This document shows positions 8,396 through 18,534 of a DNA stretch of 64,000 nucleotides, piece after piece (positions within the stretch are counted from its first letter, which is position 1; every line of letters starts with the position of its first letter). The DNA is taken from NCBI RefSeq assembly GCF_022352055.1, contig NZ_JAKRWM010000010.1, positions 248,001 through 312,000 on the forward strand. Direction: 5' to 3'. The notes under the pieces were generated by a model, which searched no databases, was not told where the DNA came from, and was given only the letters and a program-made list of their open reading frames with translations. Source of the stretch: Cohnella mopanensis. GTDB lineage: Bacteria; Bacillota; Bacilli; Paenibacillales; Paenibacillaceae. A program made the position numbers and the translations under genes.

Positions 8396-10081
8396 TTGGC
8401 TAATAAAAAAATGCGCTCAGACATGATTACCAAGGGCTTCGACCGCGCACCGCACCGTAGCTTGCTGCGTGCAGCAGGCGTTAAAGAAGAAGATTTCGGC
8501 AAACCGTTCATTGCAGTCTGTAACTCGTATATCGATATCGTTCCAGGACATATTCACCTCCAGGAATTCGGCAAAATCGTTAAGGATGCCATTCGCGAAG
8601 CAGGCGGCGTTCCTTTTGAATTCAATACAATCGGCGTCGACGACGGAATCGCGATGGGTCACATCGGTATGCGCTATTCCCTTGCAAGCCGCGAGATCAT
8701 TGCCGATTCCGTCGAGACGGTCGTTAATGCTCACTGGTTCGACGGCATGGTTTGTATTCCTAACTGCGACAAAATTACTCCGGGGATGATGATGGCCGCG
8801 CTTCGCGTTAACATCCCGACGATCTTCGTCAGCGGAGGACCGATGAAGGCCGGACGCACGAGCGATGGCAAAGCCATCTCCCTAACGTCCGTATTCGAAG
8901 GCGTCGGCGCATTCATGACCGGCAAGATCGACGAGAAGAGCTTAACCGAGCTTGAACAATACGGATGCCCGACATGCGGCTCCTGCTCCGGTATGTTTAC
9001 CGCAAACTCCATGAACTGTCTGGCCGAAGTGCTTGGCTTAGCGTTGCCAGGTAACGGAACTATTCTGGCGGTCGCTCCGGAACGTCGCGACTTCGTTAGA
9101 AAGTCCGCTACGCAATTGATGGAACTGATCAAGAAAGATATCAAACCGCGCGACATCGTCACGCTGGATGCCATCGACAATGCATTCGCACTCGACATGG
9201 CGATGGGTGGTTCCACGAATACCGTACTTCACACATTAGCTCTAGCCCATGAAGCTGGAATTGAATATCCGATCGAGCGTATCAATGAGGTCGCTAAACG
9301 CGTACCTTACTTGTCCAAGCTTGCTCCCGCTTCCGATCACCACATCGAAGACCTTCACAACGCGGGCGGCGTGAGCGCGATCATCAACGAGCTGTTCAAA
9401 AAAGAAGGCGCGTTGCAAGGAGACGTAATGACCGTCTCCGCCAAGACGCTTCGCGAGAATGTCGAGGGCGCGGAAATTACCGATCATTCGGTTATTCGCC
9501 CAATCGACGATCCGCACTCCAAGGAAGGCGGTTTGTCCGTCCTCTTCGGGAACCTTGCACCGGGCGGTTCAATCATTAAAGTCGGCGCAGTAGACAAATC
9601 GGTTGGCGGCTACCACCGCGGTCCTGCGATCTGTTTCGATTCCCAGGAAGCCGTTCTTCAAGGCCTCGCCGAAGGCAAAGTCAAAGAAGGGCACGTCGTT
9701 GTCATTCGTTACGAAGGCCCTAAAGGCGGTCCCGGCATGCCGGAAATGCTTGCTCCGACATCCCAGATCGTCGGTATGGGACTTGGAACGAAAGTTGGGC
9801 TAATTACCGATGGACGTTTCTCCGGCGCATCCCGCGGAATCGCGATCGGACACATCTCTCCGGAAGCGGCTGAAGGCGGACCGATTGCCTTCGTACATGA
9901 CGGAGATATCATCGAACTGGACATGAACAACCGTACGATCACGCTCGAAGTCAGTGACGAAGAGCTCGATCGCCGTCGTTCCGAATGGTCCGGATTCGAA
10001 CCGAAGATCAAACGCGGTTACCTCGCACGTTATTCCGCAATGGTCACCAACGCCAGCCGCGGCGGCGTTATGAAAATGTAA
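8396..10081 (+). CDS. ilvD: Dihydroxy-acid dehydratase
   Basis: This 561-residue Fe-S enzyme converts 2,3-dihydroxy-acids to 2-keto acids in valine, isoleucine and pantothenate synthesis. Conserved parts include [26 protein letters not shown], the cluster cysteine regions [11 protein letters not shown] and [16 protein letters not shown], and the C-terminal GRFSGASRG. The TTG start at 8396 follows GAGGGA. It is divergent from the urease operon and stands alone before a strong terminator, not in an ilv-leu operon. Confidence 0.97.
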   Translation: MANKKMRSDMITKGFDRAPHRSLLRAAGVKEEDFGKPFIAVCNSYIDIVPGHIHLQEFGKIVKDAIREAGGVPFEFNTIGVDDGIAMGHIGMRYSLASREIIADSVETVVNAHWFDGMVCIPNCDKITPGMMMAALRVNIPTIFVSGGPMKAGRTSDGKAISLTSVFEGVGAFMTGKIDEKSLTELEQYGCPTCGSCSGMFTANSMNCLAEVLGLALPGNGTILAVAPERRDFVRKSATQLMELIKKDIKPRDIVTLDAIDNAFALDMAMGGSTNTVLHTLALAHEAGIEYPIERINEVAKRVPYLSKLAPASDHHIEDLHNAGGVSAIINELFKKEGALQGDVMTVSAKTLRENVEGAEITDHSVIRPIDDPHSKEGGLSVLFGNLAPGGSIIKVGAVDKSVGGYHRGPAICFDSQEAVLQGLAEGKVKEGHVVVIRYEGPKGGPGMPEMLAPTSQIVGMGLGTKVGLITDGRFSGASRGIAIGHISPEAAEGGPIAFVHDGDIIELDMNNRTITLEVSDEELDRRRSEWSGFEPKIKRGYLARYSAMVTNASRGGVMKM

Positions 10082-10095
10082 TTCAAGTAACTCCA

Positions 10096-10136
10096 AATAG
10101 GAGGAGCAGGAATAAATTCCTGCTCCTCCTATTTTT
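10096..10136 (+). terminator. Rho-independent terminator of ilvD
   Basis: A perfect 17-bp stem (10096-10112 with 10117-10133) has a 4-base loop and runs into TTTTT. Confidence 0.93.
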
Positions 10137-10207
10137 ATTTCTTCCTTGTGTCCCAACTCGCAGTCCGGTTTTACCTGACTGCAGCCCACACTCCCCTCAA
10201 GTGAATC

Positions 10208-10245
10208 AAAAAAAAGCAGGTACCGGTTTTACCCAGTACCTGCTT
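10208..10245 (-). terminator. Rho-independent terminator of the polysaccharide deacetylase gene
   Basis: A 10-bp stem (10214-10223 with 10236-10245) is followed on the minus strand by a run of eight T (10208-10215). Confidence 0.88.
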
Positions 10246-10251
10246 CCGCTA

Positions 10252-11733
10252 TTAAACAAGCTTGCCGACAGCGCCCTCTTCGAATTGCGCTACGAGGTCT
10301 TGCGAATCAGTTTCGTCGATTGTCTGGATTCCCGAATCCGACTTCGTATCCTGACCGCGTTTCGGACGCCGCGACGGACGCGATTCGTCCGCCCATGTCA
10401 TTAGAATGTGACGCGGCATAAGGAGCATGCGAGGCGCCATGGAATCCCCTTTTTCTCGCACTCTTTGATTGCCTGACGGGTGAATAACCCGGATAAGGAA
10501 TCGCAAATAAAGATTCGTCATCCATGCGAATAATCCCCGCGGCAAGTCAAAATTCCTATAGCCGAGTGATTCTGATCCCCGATGGATCATGGATACCCCA
10601 TAAAGCGCTTTAACCTTATCGCCATTCGGAGCTACGGCTAATTCTCTGGCCATATCCGGCAATGCTTTCTCCATCTCCCGAATGATCCGAATCCCGATTT
10701 GTAAAGTCGACTTCGAATTCATGCCAAGATCGAACAACATCTGGTTCTCGAAATGAATCTCCATGATGTGGTCGCCGGAACGAAGCGTTTGATTGTCCTG
10801 CAAGTCCATCGGCGGACCCGAATATCGGCGTATCCGATAATTGAAGAAATGACCCGCTCCGACGGGACGTAATCTAAACACCAAGTGGAACACTTTCTCG
10901 TACACCATCCACAGGCTAACGATCACTTTCTTGAACGGACTAATCTTAGGGCTAATCTCTTCCTTCTCGCCGCTCTTCATATCGGATCTCCTCGTAACCT
11001 GATCATCGACTTGCTTCTTGTTCTTCGCGCGTTCAGTCACCGCGATCAAGTCGTCGACCCCAACGAAGCGGTATCCCAACCCCCGACCATCGTCCAATAT
11101 TCGTTCCAATGCCGAAAGAGTATTCGCAGGCGCATCCTTATCTGCACCGAAGGTAATCCCGCAATCATGCAGCAGGAACACTTGCCCCGGTTTGAGCTTT
11201 TGCCTCATTCTTCGATAAAGCTTCTCCGCGCCAACCCGCTTCTTCCAGTCCCCGAACAAAGAAGTCCATAATACGATTTGTAAGTACCCTAGATTCGCAT
11301 AGTCGAATACGTTCACGATTCCCCATGGCGGACGGTAATACATCGGTCGCGTTCCCGTAATGCGCTTAATGACATCCGAAGTACGATGAATTTGCCGCTT
11401 GACCGTTTTTGGGCGCATGAACCAGTTAGTATGATGAACGTAATTATGAATGCCTAGAATGTGGCCCTCTTGATGAATACGGGCGATAATATCCGGGTTC
11501 CGTTCCGCGTTCTCCCCTACGACGAAGAATGTCGCTTTCGCTCCATGCTTTTTCAACAAGTCCAACAATTGAGGTGTATATACCGGATCCGGTCCGTCAT
11601 CGAACGTCAGCGCGATATCGGATTCCGACTTCCCTTTCATAAACACCCTAAAACCAAAAATCCGACTAACGAGAGCCGGTAAAAAAGCGTAAAAAGTCAA
11701 AAAATAAAAACCGATCCAAAGGATGATTTCCAT
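10252..11733 (-). CDS. Polysaccharide deacetylase (NodB domain) with C-terminal YkoP-like extension
   Basis: This 493-residue protein has an N-terminal membrane helix (about 3-22) followed by a NodB-type deacetylase domain (about 35-240). The visible NodB motifs are LTFDDGPD (catalytic Asp), the metal-binding HNYVHH, YRPPWG, and FLLHD near residue 195. Such enzymes remove acetyl groups from peptidoglycan or other surface glycans outside the membrane. A second region of about 200 residues (RRYSGPPMDLQ, DHIMEIHFENQ) resembles YkoP-like domains found beside or fused to such deacetylases; I am less sure of this. A disordered polar tail follows. It is monocistronic with its own terminator. Confidence 0.85.
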   Translation of the reverse strand: MEIILWIGFYFLTFYAFLPALVSRIFGFRVFMKGKSESDIALTFDDGPDPVYTPQLLDLLKKHGAKATFFVVGENAERNPDIIARIHQEGHILGIHNYVHHTNWFMRPKTVKRQIHRTSDVIKRITGTRPMYYRPPWGIVNVFDYANLGYLQIVLWTSLFGDWKKRVGAEKLYRRMRQKLKPGQVFLLHDCGITFGADKDAPANTLSALERILDDGRGLGYRFVGVDDLIAVTERAKNKKQVDDQVTRRSDMKSGEKEEISPKISPFKKVIVSLWMVYEKVFHLVFRLRPVGAGHFFNYRIRRYSGPPMDLQDNQTLRSGDHIMEIHFENQMLFDLGMNSKSTLQIGIRIIREMEKALPDMARELAVAPNGDKVKALYGVSMIHRGSESLGYRNFDLPRGLFAWMTNLYLRFLIRVIHPSGNQRVREKGDSMAPRMLLMPRHILMTWADESRPSRRPKRGQDTKSDSGIQTIDETDSQDLVAQFEEGAVGKLV

Positions 11734-11914
11734 GCCTTCCCCACCATCTTGATTGCCGTATTTAATCTGCTCGCGGTTTCATGCCTGTCTTCTATTTTAT
11801 CATAACCTTCCGAAAAATAGGCATTGTATAGGCATCTTTTTTGTTATCGTGTACAATAAAAAATAAATGGAATGGCCTTGCTCATAATCGAATACAAAAA
11901 GGGTGGCTAAACGG

Positions 11915-13063
11915 ATGTTTTCTTTGTATCAAAAATATTGGCGGACCGCTTTCGATATTGGCGTCATCGTGCTAACGGTTTGGCTTACGATGTACATATT
12001 CAGTTATTTGTACAATCTGGCGACACCTGTTTTCTTGTCTTTCCTTATTTTCTGGATGATCGAGCCCCTTGCACGTCGACTGAACCGTTGGGGCATGCCG
12101 AAATCTATCGCCTCCGGAATAAGTATTATGTTATTCATGCTCGTTATTCTAGCTATATTCATTGGCCTTGGGTTCATATTCACCATGCAAATTACCCAAC
12201 TAGCCGATGATTTGCCGAAATACCAGAAGCTGCTGCAGGATCAAGTGGCCAAAATTTCGGTTGACGTTCAAGGCCGAATGGAAGCTCTGCCTCCTGATAT
12301 TACAGAGAAGTTAACCGAAGCTACGGCTAAAGTGACGGACCTAGGAGCGAAATGGGCAGGCCAATTCCTGAATTGGTTGGTCGGGTTCCTAACTTCCTTT
12401 TCTTCCTTCATCCTCAATTTCTCGATCGCCATTGTTCTCGCCTATTTCTTAAGCATCGAGATTGAATCGTGGAAAAAATTGAGCAGGGACCGGGCGCCCA
12501 AAACGTTAAAAATCGCATTCGAGTTTTTGCGCAATAACGTGTTCAAAGGAATGGGAGCTTATCTTAAAGCGCAAGGCAAACTAATCAGCGTTACCTTTAT
12601 CGTCATCTTCGTATCGTTGTTGGCGCTCGGCGTAAATAACTCCTTTTCCATCGCGCTGCTGGCAGGAATCTTCGACGTCCTGCCGCTGCTCGGCGTGAAT
12701 ACGTTATTCATTCCTTGGATCGCGTACTTGTTTATTACCGGCGAAACGAGCCTCGCCATTTGGCTTACGGCCCTTTTGCTCGTCGTTACCTTGACAAGAC
12801 AATTTTTGGAGCCTCGCATCACCGGCCAGACCGTCGGCGTATCCGCCTTTACGATGCTAGCCTTCATGATGGTCTCCTTATCGTTATTCGGCGTATCGGG
12901 GCTCATATTAGCTCCGATCCTAATGATCTTGCTGAAAGCCTTATATGATCAAGGCTATTTCCACAGGTGGATCCGTTTCCCGAAAGAGGAGTTCAACGTT
13001 TCTCCTTTTGCGCCTCAGCCTGAGACAGCAGCCGCTGCTCCTGAAGACGAAGTCCGTTCATAA
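11915..13063 (+). CDS. AI-2E/PerM family transporter, YtvI-like
   Basis: This protein of about 382 residues has 7-8 membrane helices in the AI-2E/PerM pattern: two pairs at the N-terminus, a soluble segment with QLADDLPKYQKLLQ, then helices around FSIAIVLAYFL, LLALGVNNSFSIALLAGIFDVLPLLG and FMMVSLSLFGVSGLILAP. The motif IFDVLPLLG corresponds to the conserved DxxPxxG of the family. B. subtilis YtvI is a sporulation-linked member. AGGGTGG best supports the ATG at 11915; an in-frame GTG at 11903 would overlap it. The last 71 bases overlap the convergent penicillin-binding protein gene. Confidence 0.8.
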   Translation: MFSLYQKYWRTAFDIGVIVLTVWLTMYIFSYLYNLATPVFLSFLIFWMIEPLARRLNRWGMPKSIASGISIMLFMLVILAIFIGLGFIFTMQITQLADDLPKYQKLLQDQVAKISVDVQGRMEALPPDITEKLTEATAKVTDLGAKWAGQFLNWLVGFLTSFSSFILNFSIAIVLAYFLSIEIESWKKLSRDRAPKTLKIAFEFLRNNVFKGMGAYLKAQGKLISVTFIVIFVSLLALGVNNSFSIALLAGIFDVLPLLGVNTLFIPWIAYLFITGETSLAIWLTALLLVVTLTRQFLEPRITGQTVGVSAFTMLAFMMVSLSLFGVSGLILAPILMILLKALYDQGYFHRWIRFPKEEFNVSPFAPQPETAAAAPEDEVRS

Positions 13064-14831
13064 TCTCACCGAATAAAGTCGCCCCGCGATTGCGTAAGCC
13101 TGCCGGCTGGTCTTCGATCAGTACGGCAACCGCATAGCGCGCCTCTCCATCCGCAGGCCCGTAACCGACGAACCATTGGTCGTTACGGGCTTTTTGTTTG
13201 CCCGAAAGCTCCGCCGTTCCCGATTTGCCGGCAAGCGGCCACTTGGCGTTCCTCAGCGCATGCTCAGCCGTACCTTCCCGCACGACCGCTCTCATCCCTT
13301 CCCGGATCAGCCTCGCTGTTTGCGGTTCAATCTGGCCGTATTTAGAAGGGGCAGATTTCACGTTGATTGAAGCCATTAGCCCGCCGTCCGCATAACGGAC
13401 CTCCTTCACTAACCTAGGGGAAAACACTTGTCCATTATGCAATAAAGTAACCGCCACGTTGGCTACCTGTAACGGCGTGACTCTCACATCCCGCTGCCCA
13501 ATCCCTGTTCCCGTCCTCACTCCTCCATCCTGAGCGGTCTGTTTGTTAAGGAAAATCGATCCCTTCTCTTCCTCGCCAAGCAACCTTAACGGTTTGCCAT
13601 CAATGAAGCTATCCGTTTGCCAGCCGACTTGCCGGCCGAAGCCCATCCGTTCCGCCGTAATTTGCAGCCACGCCGCATCCATCCGCTCTGCCAACCCGGC
13701 AAACACCACATTGCAAGATTGAGCATAGGCTTGCTCTAACGTAAGCTTACCGTGCCCGCCTTCTTTCCAGCATTTCAAGCCGTATTTACCGTAATGGCCG
13801 TCGCAATAGAACGTCTCGTCGAAGCTAGTTACTCCTGCTTCGATAGCGGCGGCTAGCGTCACCGTCTTGAATACAGAGCCAGGAGGAGCCGCCACGAGCG
13901 CATGATTCCGTTCATCCGCCTCGCTCGCACCAATATGATAAGGATCAAGACGCGGCAAGGACACCATTGCGAGGATATCCGCGTTGGTTGCATCCAAGAC
14001 TACCGCTGCCCCTTTACTTATCCCGTATTTGTCCATGGCGTTCTGCGCGATTCGTTGAATATCCAAATCCAAAGTCGTAGTCACTTGAATCGGAAAATGC
14101 GGATTTTTCGGAGCTGAAATTCTCAGCCCCAACCCTTCTAAAGGATGCCTATTCGCATCCGTCATCTGCATGACCGTGGTCGGACCCCGTCCTTGTAGCA
14201 ATCGATCCATCGATTTCTCCAATCCAGAGCCTCCAACCGGGCTCTTCAAGCTCATCCGATGTTTCGTCAGTCGATTCCCGTACAGCTGTTGAACCCGTTC
14301 CGGGTGCTGGGAAATGTAACCCACGGCATGAATAGGAGGAAAATCGGCAGAATATCGATTTACGAAAGGCACGACAGCAACGCCAAGCAGACGGGACCGT
14401 TCCGCGGCGTTAATCTGAAGTTTCGTCATATTGAGCGCACGGTCAGAATCTGCCCCGTTCCACGTATGGGGCTCGCGAAGACCGGCAAGCCATGCCTCTA
14501 GCGCGTTCTCTTCAACTCCTAGAGAAGAAGCTAACAATCGTAAGTCTTGATTAGAACCTCGAGGCTTCCCGTTAGCAGGGAATGCCGCCAGACTCTGGAC
14601 GGTAACCCCCGTAAGAAGCCGTCCCTTCCGATCAAGGAATTGTCCGCGTCCGCTATCCAGCACTAGCCCGTCGGAATGCTGTAGGAACGCGCTTTGATTA
14701 AGCGAACCGCTTGCCGTTCTGGATCCACCGAAACCGAGCTGCAACCATGCTAATCTCGCACCCTCTATCCCGAATAAAATAGCGATAAATAACAGAACGT
14801 GAAAAGTTCTTATCGTCCAATTTCGGCTCAT
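12993..14831 (-). CDS. Class B penicillin-binding protein (PBP2-type transpeptidase)
   Basis: This protein of about 612 residues has one N-terminal membrane helix (about 8-30), a dimerisation domain (about 55-240) and a transpeptidase domain (about 245-590). The active-site motifs are present: SVFK with Ser319, SCN at 373-375, and KSGT at 537-540. It cross-links peptidoglycan outside the membrane. The ATG at 14831 follows AGGAG; an in-frame TTG at 14840 overlaps that site. In B. subtilis pbpI lies just past the same mltG/trhP block, so this may be its counterpart, with a chemoreceptor gene inserted between. Its 3' end overlaps the convergent ytvI-like gene by 71 bases. Confidence 0.9.
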   Translation of the reverse strand: MSRNWTIRTFHVLLFIAILFGIEGARLAWLQLGFGGSRTASGSLNQSAFLQHSDGLVLDSGRGQFLDRKGRLLTGVTVQSLAAFPANGKPRGSNQDLRLLASSLGVEENALEAWLAGLREPHTWNGADSDRALNMTKLQINAAERSRLLGVAVVPFVNRYSADFPPIHAVGYISQHPERVQQLYGNRLTKHRMSLKSPVGGSGLEKSMDRLLQGRGPTTVMQMTDANRHPLEGLGLRISAPKNPHFPIQVTTTLDLDIQRIAQNAMDKYGISKGAAVVLDATNADILAMVSLPRLDPYHIGASEADERNHALVAAPPGSVFKTVTLAAAIEAGVTSFDETFYCDGHYGKYGLKCWKEGGHGKLTLEQAYAQSCNVVFAGLAERMDAAWLQITAERMGFGRQVGWQTDSFIDGKPLRLLGEEEKGSIFLNKQTAQDGGVRTGTGIGQRDVRVTPLQVANVAVTLLHNGQVFSPRLVKEVRYADGGLMASINVKSAPSKYGQIEPQTARLIREGMRAVVREGTAEHALRNAKWPLAGKSGTAELSGKQKARNDQWFVGYGPADGEARYAVAVLIEDQPAGLRNRGATLFGEIMNGLRLQEQRLLSQAEAQKEKR

Positions 14832-14890
14832 AAGCCCCAACTCCTAATCCTACAATCTCCTTCCTTTATTATTTCCAAATAACTACAAAT

Positions 14891-14921
14891 AAAAAGCAGA
14901 CAGGAGTAACCCTGTCTGCTT
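14891..14921 (-). terminator. Rho-independent terminator of the chemoreceptor gene
   Basis: An 11-bp perfect stem (14894-14904 with 14911-14921) is followed on the minus strand by TTTTTATTTG. Confidence 0.88.
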
Positions 14922-14968
14922 AGCAAATCTATGAATTTGTATTCCGGCCTCTAACACCCGTTATACGA

Positions 14969-17083
14969 TTAAGATACGGTAAAACGACTTAACGACTCGC
15001 GTAATTGTCCGGATACGGATTCCAGTCGATTGGACAATTGGACTAAACCGTCGCTAATGTTCAATTGCTCGTTGCTGAGGGAAGCTACTTGCTCGGATGT
15101 AGCGGATGCTTCCTGAGCGACCGCGCTCACGTTGCTCATCGCCATGGACAATGTCGTTTGCGCATCTTCCAGATGACGAACGGAATCCGTTGCCGATTCT
15201 AACCGCTGCACGAAGCTACCCATGTTATCTTGTACGATAACGAAAATCTGATTCGCTTCCCGTACGGATTCGATCTGTTCTTTGAAAATCGGGTACGCAT
15301 CGGAAAGCACGTTAACGGTTTCATCGATTTCGCGTTGAATATTTTCTACGATTCCTCCAACGACGCCGATTGACTCGCGGGTTTGGTCTGCCAGCTTGCG
15401 GATCTCGTCGGCAACGACCATGAAACCTTTCCCTGCAGTCCCTGCCCTCGCCGCTTCAATCGTCGCGTTCAAGGATAAGATATTGGTTTGCTTGGCCATA
15501 TTGCCTAATACGTCTAAAATTTTGCGGATAGAACGTGTGCTATCTTTCAATTTATCTACTTTTCCAACCATGGAACGAGTCATTTCTTCCGTCTGACCCG
15601 TCTTCTCGATCAAGCTTCCCATGTACACGGAACCTTTGCGACTAGCTTCCTCGACTTCGTTAGCCGAATTCCCCATCTCGACGTTGGAGTTGATGACCGA
15701 AGTAACTTGTTCGCCAATTTGGACCGTCAAATCTGTCCCTTTCTCCGACTCGACTGCAAGATTAGTTGCCCCATTGGCGATTTCTTCCGTCGCCACGGCA
15801 ATTTCCTTGGCTGCGCTAGCCGTCTTGCGAGAAGAGTCCGTTAACGCACCGGCCGTCTCGAGCACTTCTTGCGCGGACTTGTTCGTCTGACGAACTAGCC
15901 CGGTGATTTCTTCCATCATCCGATTGAAGCTATCGGACACTTGGCCGATCTCGTCTTTCTTGCGAATGGTTGAACGCACCGTCAAGTTCCCGCGTTCCCC
16001 TTCGTTCATCAACGTTCTTAATTGACCAAGCGGACGGCCAACCGACAACATAACGATTAATCCGATCCCTCCGGCAATAAGCGCAGCAACAAAGGTCATA
16101 ATCCATGTTAAGTTGCTAATCGCTTTAGCGTCCTTCACTAGTGAAGCTACGGGAATATTCCCGATCAACTTCCAACCGTTGAGCTCCATTACGCCTGCCG
16201 ATGACAATGTTTTCGTTCCGTCCATGCTAATTGTAGCGGTACCCGTATCTCCCGGGACTTCATATTCGTACTTTGATCCCCATTTTTTCTCGTCAGGACC
16301 GTAGATCATCGTACCGTCGGGGGAAATGATATAGGAAGAACTATTCTCGCCGAAGTTTACAGTTTTCATCTGTTCATCCAACGTTTTGGCTTTGATCTCA
16401 AGAATCAAATAATACGGCTTGCCTTGGTTAATCATACGTCCTAACGCGAAAGTAGGGACATTACGACCTCCATCCAAGCCTGAAGCCATCGTCGAATTCC
16501 ATACCGCCTTGCCGTTCGCATCCGCGATCGTTTTGAGGAACGGTAATTTCAGAAATTCTTCCTTGTTGATCGAACCGCCAGTAGTCATGACCTGACCAGC
16601 CGCATCGGCCGGGATCAACGATATCGATTCGTAACTGCTGTCCGCCATAGCAATGCTGCTCATCTTCTCGGTAAGCTGTCTGGACAAGTCGAATCTCTCG
16701 TAATCGTCTTCCGAAATCGACATCGAACTTAAGAACCCGATAAACTTGGAGTCCGTAATAAATTGTAACGATTGACGTTCGTAACCTTTCAGGAGCAACG
16801 CAATTTTACCTGCCGTCTGTTCCGCGGTCTGACTGCTGGAATCGGCAACCTTCTTCTGAATAATCGAACTAGACTTCGAGTAAGAGAACCAGCCTAATGA
16901 AAGTACGCATGCGAGAATACTGCTGAAGATGAGTAGAAAAAGCTTCATCCCAACAGAACGAATAGGGTTCTCCACCTTTGTTTCTTTCAGCTTGTTACCA
17001 AAGTTTTTTGTTAAACCGCTTACATTGCGGACCGATTTCTTCCAATTTCCGCTTCCCAATTTCTCACGCCACGATTTATCCAT
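14969..17083 (-). CDS. Methyl-accepting chemotaxis protein (dCache-type)
   Basis: This 704-residue transmembrane chemoreceptor has a cytoplasmic basic N-terminus and a membrane helix near 48-68. An extracellular sensor of about 250 residues follows (dCache-like; [16 protein letters not shown] lies in its membrane-distal half), then a second helix near 330-350, a HAMP domain, and a signalling coiled coil. The CheW/CheA contact tip carries [15 protein letters not shown] and [16 protein letters not shown]. The ligand cannot be named from sequence. The ATG follows GGAGGG, and a SigD-like promoter lies 78-105 bases upstream. The 45-residue N-terminal extension before the first helix is longer than usual. 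Confidence 0.95.
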   Translation of the reverse strand: MDKSWREKLGSGNWKKSVRNVSGLTKNFGNKLKETKVENPIRSVGMKLFLLIFSSILACVLSLGWFSYSKSSSIIQKKVADSSSQTAEQTAGKIALLLKGYERQSLQFITDSKFIGFLSSMSISEDDYERFDLSRQLTEKMSSIAMADSSYESISLIPADAAGQVMTTGGSINKEEFLKLPFLKTIADANGKAVWNSTMASGLDGGRNVPTFALGRMINQGKPYYLILEIKAKTLDEQMKTVNFGENSSSYIISPDGTMIYGPDEKKWGSKYEYEVPGDTGTATISMDGTKTLSSAGVMELNGWKLIGNIPVASLVKDAKAISNLTWIMTFVAALIAGGIGLIVMLSVGRPLGQLRTLMNEGERGNLTVRSTIRKKDEIGQVSDSFNRMMEEITGLVRQTNKSAQEVLETAGALTDSSRKTASAAKEIAVATEEIANGATNLAVESEKGTDLTVQIGEQVTSVINSNVEMGNSANEVEEASRKGSVYMGSLIEKTGQTEEMTRSMVGKVDKLKDSTRSIRKILDVLGNMAKQTNILSLNATIEAARAGTAGKGFMVVADEIRKLADQTRESIGVVGGIVENIQREIDETVNVLSDAYPIFKEQIESVREANQIFVIVQDNMGSFVQRLESATDSVRHLEDAQTTLSMAMSNVSAVAQEASATSEQVASLSNEQLNISDGLVQLSNRLESVSGQLRESLSRFTVS

Positions 17084-17160
17084 CTGCTATGACCCTCCAA
17101 CTATGTAGTGACGACTGACCTGCGGCAGAAAAAAACTTGCCGAAAAAGTATACATAAAGT

Positions 17161-17188
17161 ATATCGGTCGCAAGGGCCGCAACGTTTA
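17161..17188 (-). promoter_or_regulatory. SigD-like (motility) promoter of the chemoreceptor gene
   Basis: On the minus strand TAAA (17185-17188) and ACCGATAT (17161-17168) are 16 bp apart. The SigD consensus is TAAA-N15-GCCGATAA; six of eight -10 positions match. Chemoreceptor genes of Bacilli are usually SigD-dependent. Confidence 0.5.
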
Positions 17189-17246
17189 CTTTAATGTAAC
17201 AATTCGACAAGTATAATTATATTTCCTCTTGTTTTTTAAAAAATTT

Positions 17247-18506
17247 TTAATCCAACCGTTTGCGCATTAGATCTAGCGGCCTAACCGGATGCACCGTTTT
17301 TAAACAAACCTTCTGCAAAGGATGTCGAGCGACGGTCAAAGGATTACCCACTTCATCCGTTAAATCGGCTATCTGCTGAATGAATTGCCTGCCCCCCGGA
17401 CCGAAAAACTCCACTTCCATTCCCGGACGAAACGGACTGCGTTGCTGTACGGTAGCGATTCCGGTCTCTTCATCATAATCCGTCACCACCGCGGCGAAAT
17501 CATAAGGTGCCGGCTTCTCTTCGGCTTCGTAAATATGCTCTCCCGCTCCCGGAACCTCATAGAAAAAACCGGTGTTCAAAGGACGGTTGGCAGCTTTACC
17601 AATATCCTCTACCCATTCCGGGCGGAGATGATAGCCTTCAGGATCGGCCATATATGCGTCAATGGCTTGACGATATACGTTTACGACCGATGCTACGTAA
17701 TGAATACTCTTCATTCTCCCCTCGATCTTGAAGCTGTCCACGCCCGCATCGATCAGATCAGGAATATGCTCGATCATGCACAAGTCTTTGGAGCTCATCG
17801 TGAAAGGATTTTGCCCCGGCTCCATAACAGATTGCTCGTCCGCGTGAAGATCGTATTTCCAACGGCATGACTGACAGCACCCGCCGCGGTTCGAATCCCG
17901 GTCCGTGAAATGATTGGACAGCACGCAACGACCGGATACGGAAGAACACATGGCGCCATGAATGAACACTTCAAGCTCGACGTCAACCCGTGCTTTCATC
18001 TCTCTGATTTCATTCATTGTCGTTTCACGGGCAAGCACGACGCGCGGCAATCCTTCTTCCTTCCAGAATTGAACGGCTTGCCAGTTCATCGTCGATTGTT
18101 GCGTGCTGAGATGAACCTCCAGCTTCGGTGCGTACTTCTGCGCGGTTTCCACAATGGCCGGATCAGCGGCGATGATAGCGGCAATTCCCGCGTCCTCAAG
18201 CTGTTTGAGATACTCCGCTACGCCTTCCAAATCCTCTTGGTGGGCATATATGTTCGTAGCAACGAATACTTTAGCGCCGTATCGGGCCGCATACTGCACT
18301 CCCTCGCGCATTTCCTCGAAGCTGAAATTATCGGCATTCGAACGCAAACCGTATTTCTGTCCTCCGATATATACGGCATCGGCGCCGTAATGTACGGCGA
18401 ATTTCAGCTTCTCCAAGCTACCCGCGGGCGCCAACAGCTCCGGTTTGTCAAGCCGGTTTCTCTTCCCTTTAAGTCGCGGGGCATCCTGCGTTAAAGTTTG
18501 GTTCAT
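17247..18506 (-). CDS. trhP2: tRNA hydroxylation protein TrhP2-like (peptidase U32 family, YrrO)
   Basis: This protein of about 419 residues belongs to the U32 'collagenase' family. Members of this branch are tRNA uridine-34 hydroxylation proteins that use prephenate-derived chemistry (TrhP), not true proteases. The N-terminal TIM-barrel part starts PELLAPAGSLEKLKFAV. The cysteine cluster GAMCSSVSGRC then GGCCQSCRW (about 190-230) matches the Fe-S-binding signature. The ATG at 18506 follows a full AAAGGAGG, nine codons inside the longest open frame. It is paired with the U32 gene upstream as in B. subtilis yrrN-yrrO. Confidence 0.88.
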   Translation of the reverse strand: MNQTLTQDAPRLKGKRNRLDKPELLAPAGSLEKLKFAVHYGADAVYIGGQKYGLRSNADNFSFEEMREGVQYAARYGAKVFVATNIYAHQEDLEGVAEYLKQLEDAGIAAIIAADPAIVETAQKYAPKLEVHLSTQQSTMNWQAVQFWKEEGLPRVVLARETTMNEIREMKARVDVELEVFIHGAMCSSVSGRCVLSNHFTDRDSNRGGCCQSCRWKYDLHADEQSVMEPGQNPFTMSSKDLCMIEHIPDLIDAGVDSFKIEGRMKSIHYVASVVNVYRQAIDAYMADPEGYHLRPEWVEDIGKAANRPLNTGFFYEVPGAGEHIYEAEEKPAPYDFAAVVTDYDEETGIATVQQRSPFRPGMEVEFFGPGGRQFIQQIADLTDEVGNPLTVARHPLQKVCLKTVHPVRPLDLMRKRLD

Positions 18507-18534
18507 CCTGATTACCTCCTTTGTGGAGCTCATC

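Noticed and set aside
17910..18494. A 194-residue plus-strand open frame
   Set aside because: It is antisense to the trhP2 gene, with no supporting start site or homology.
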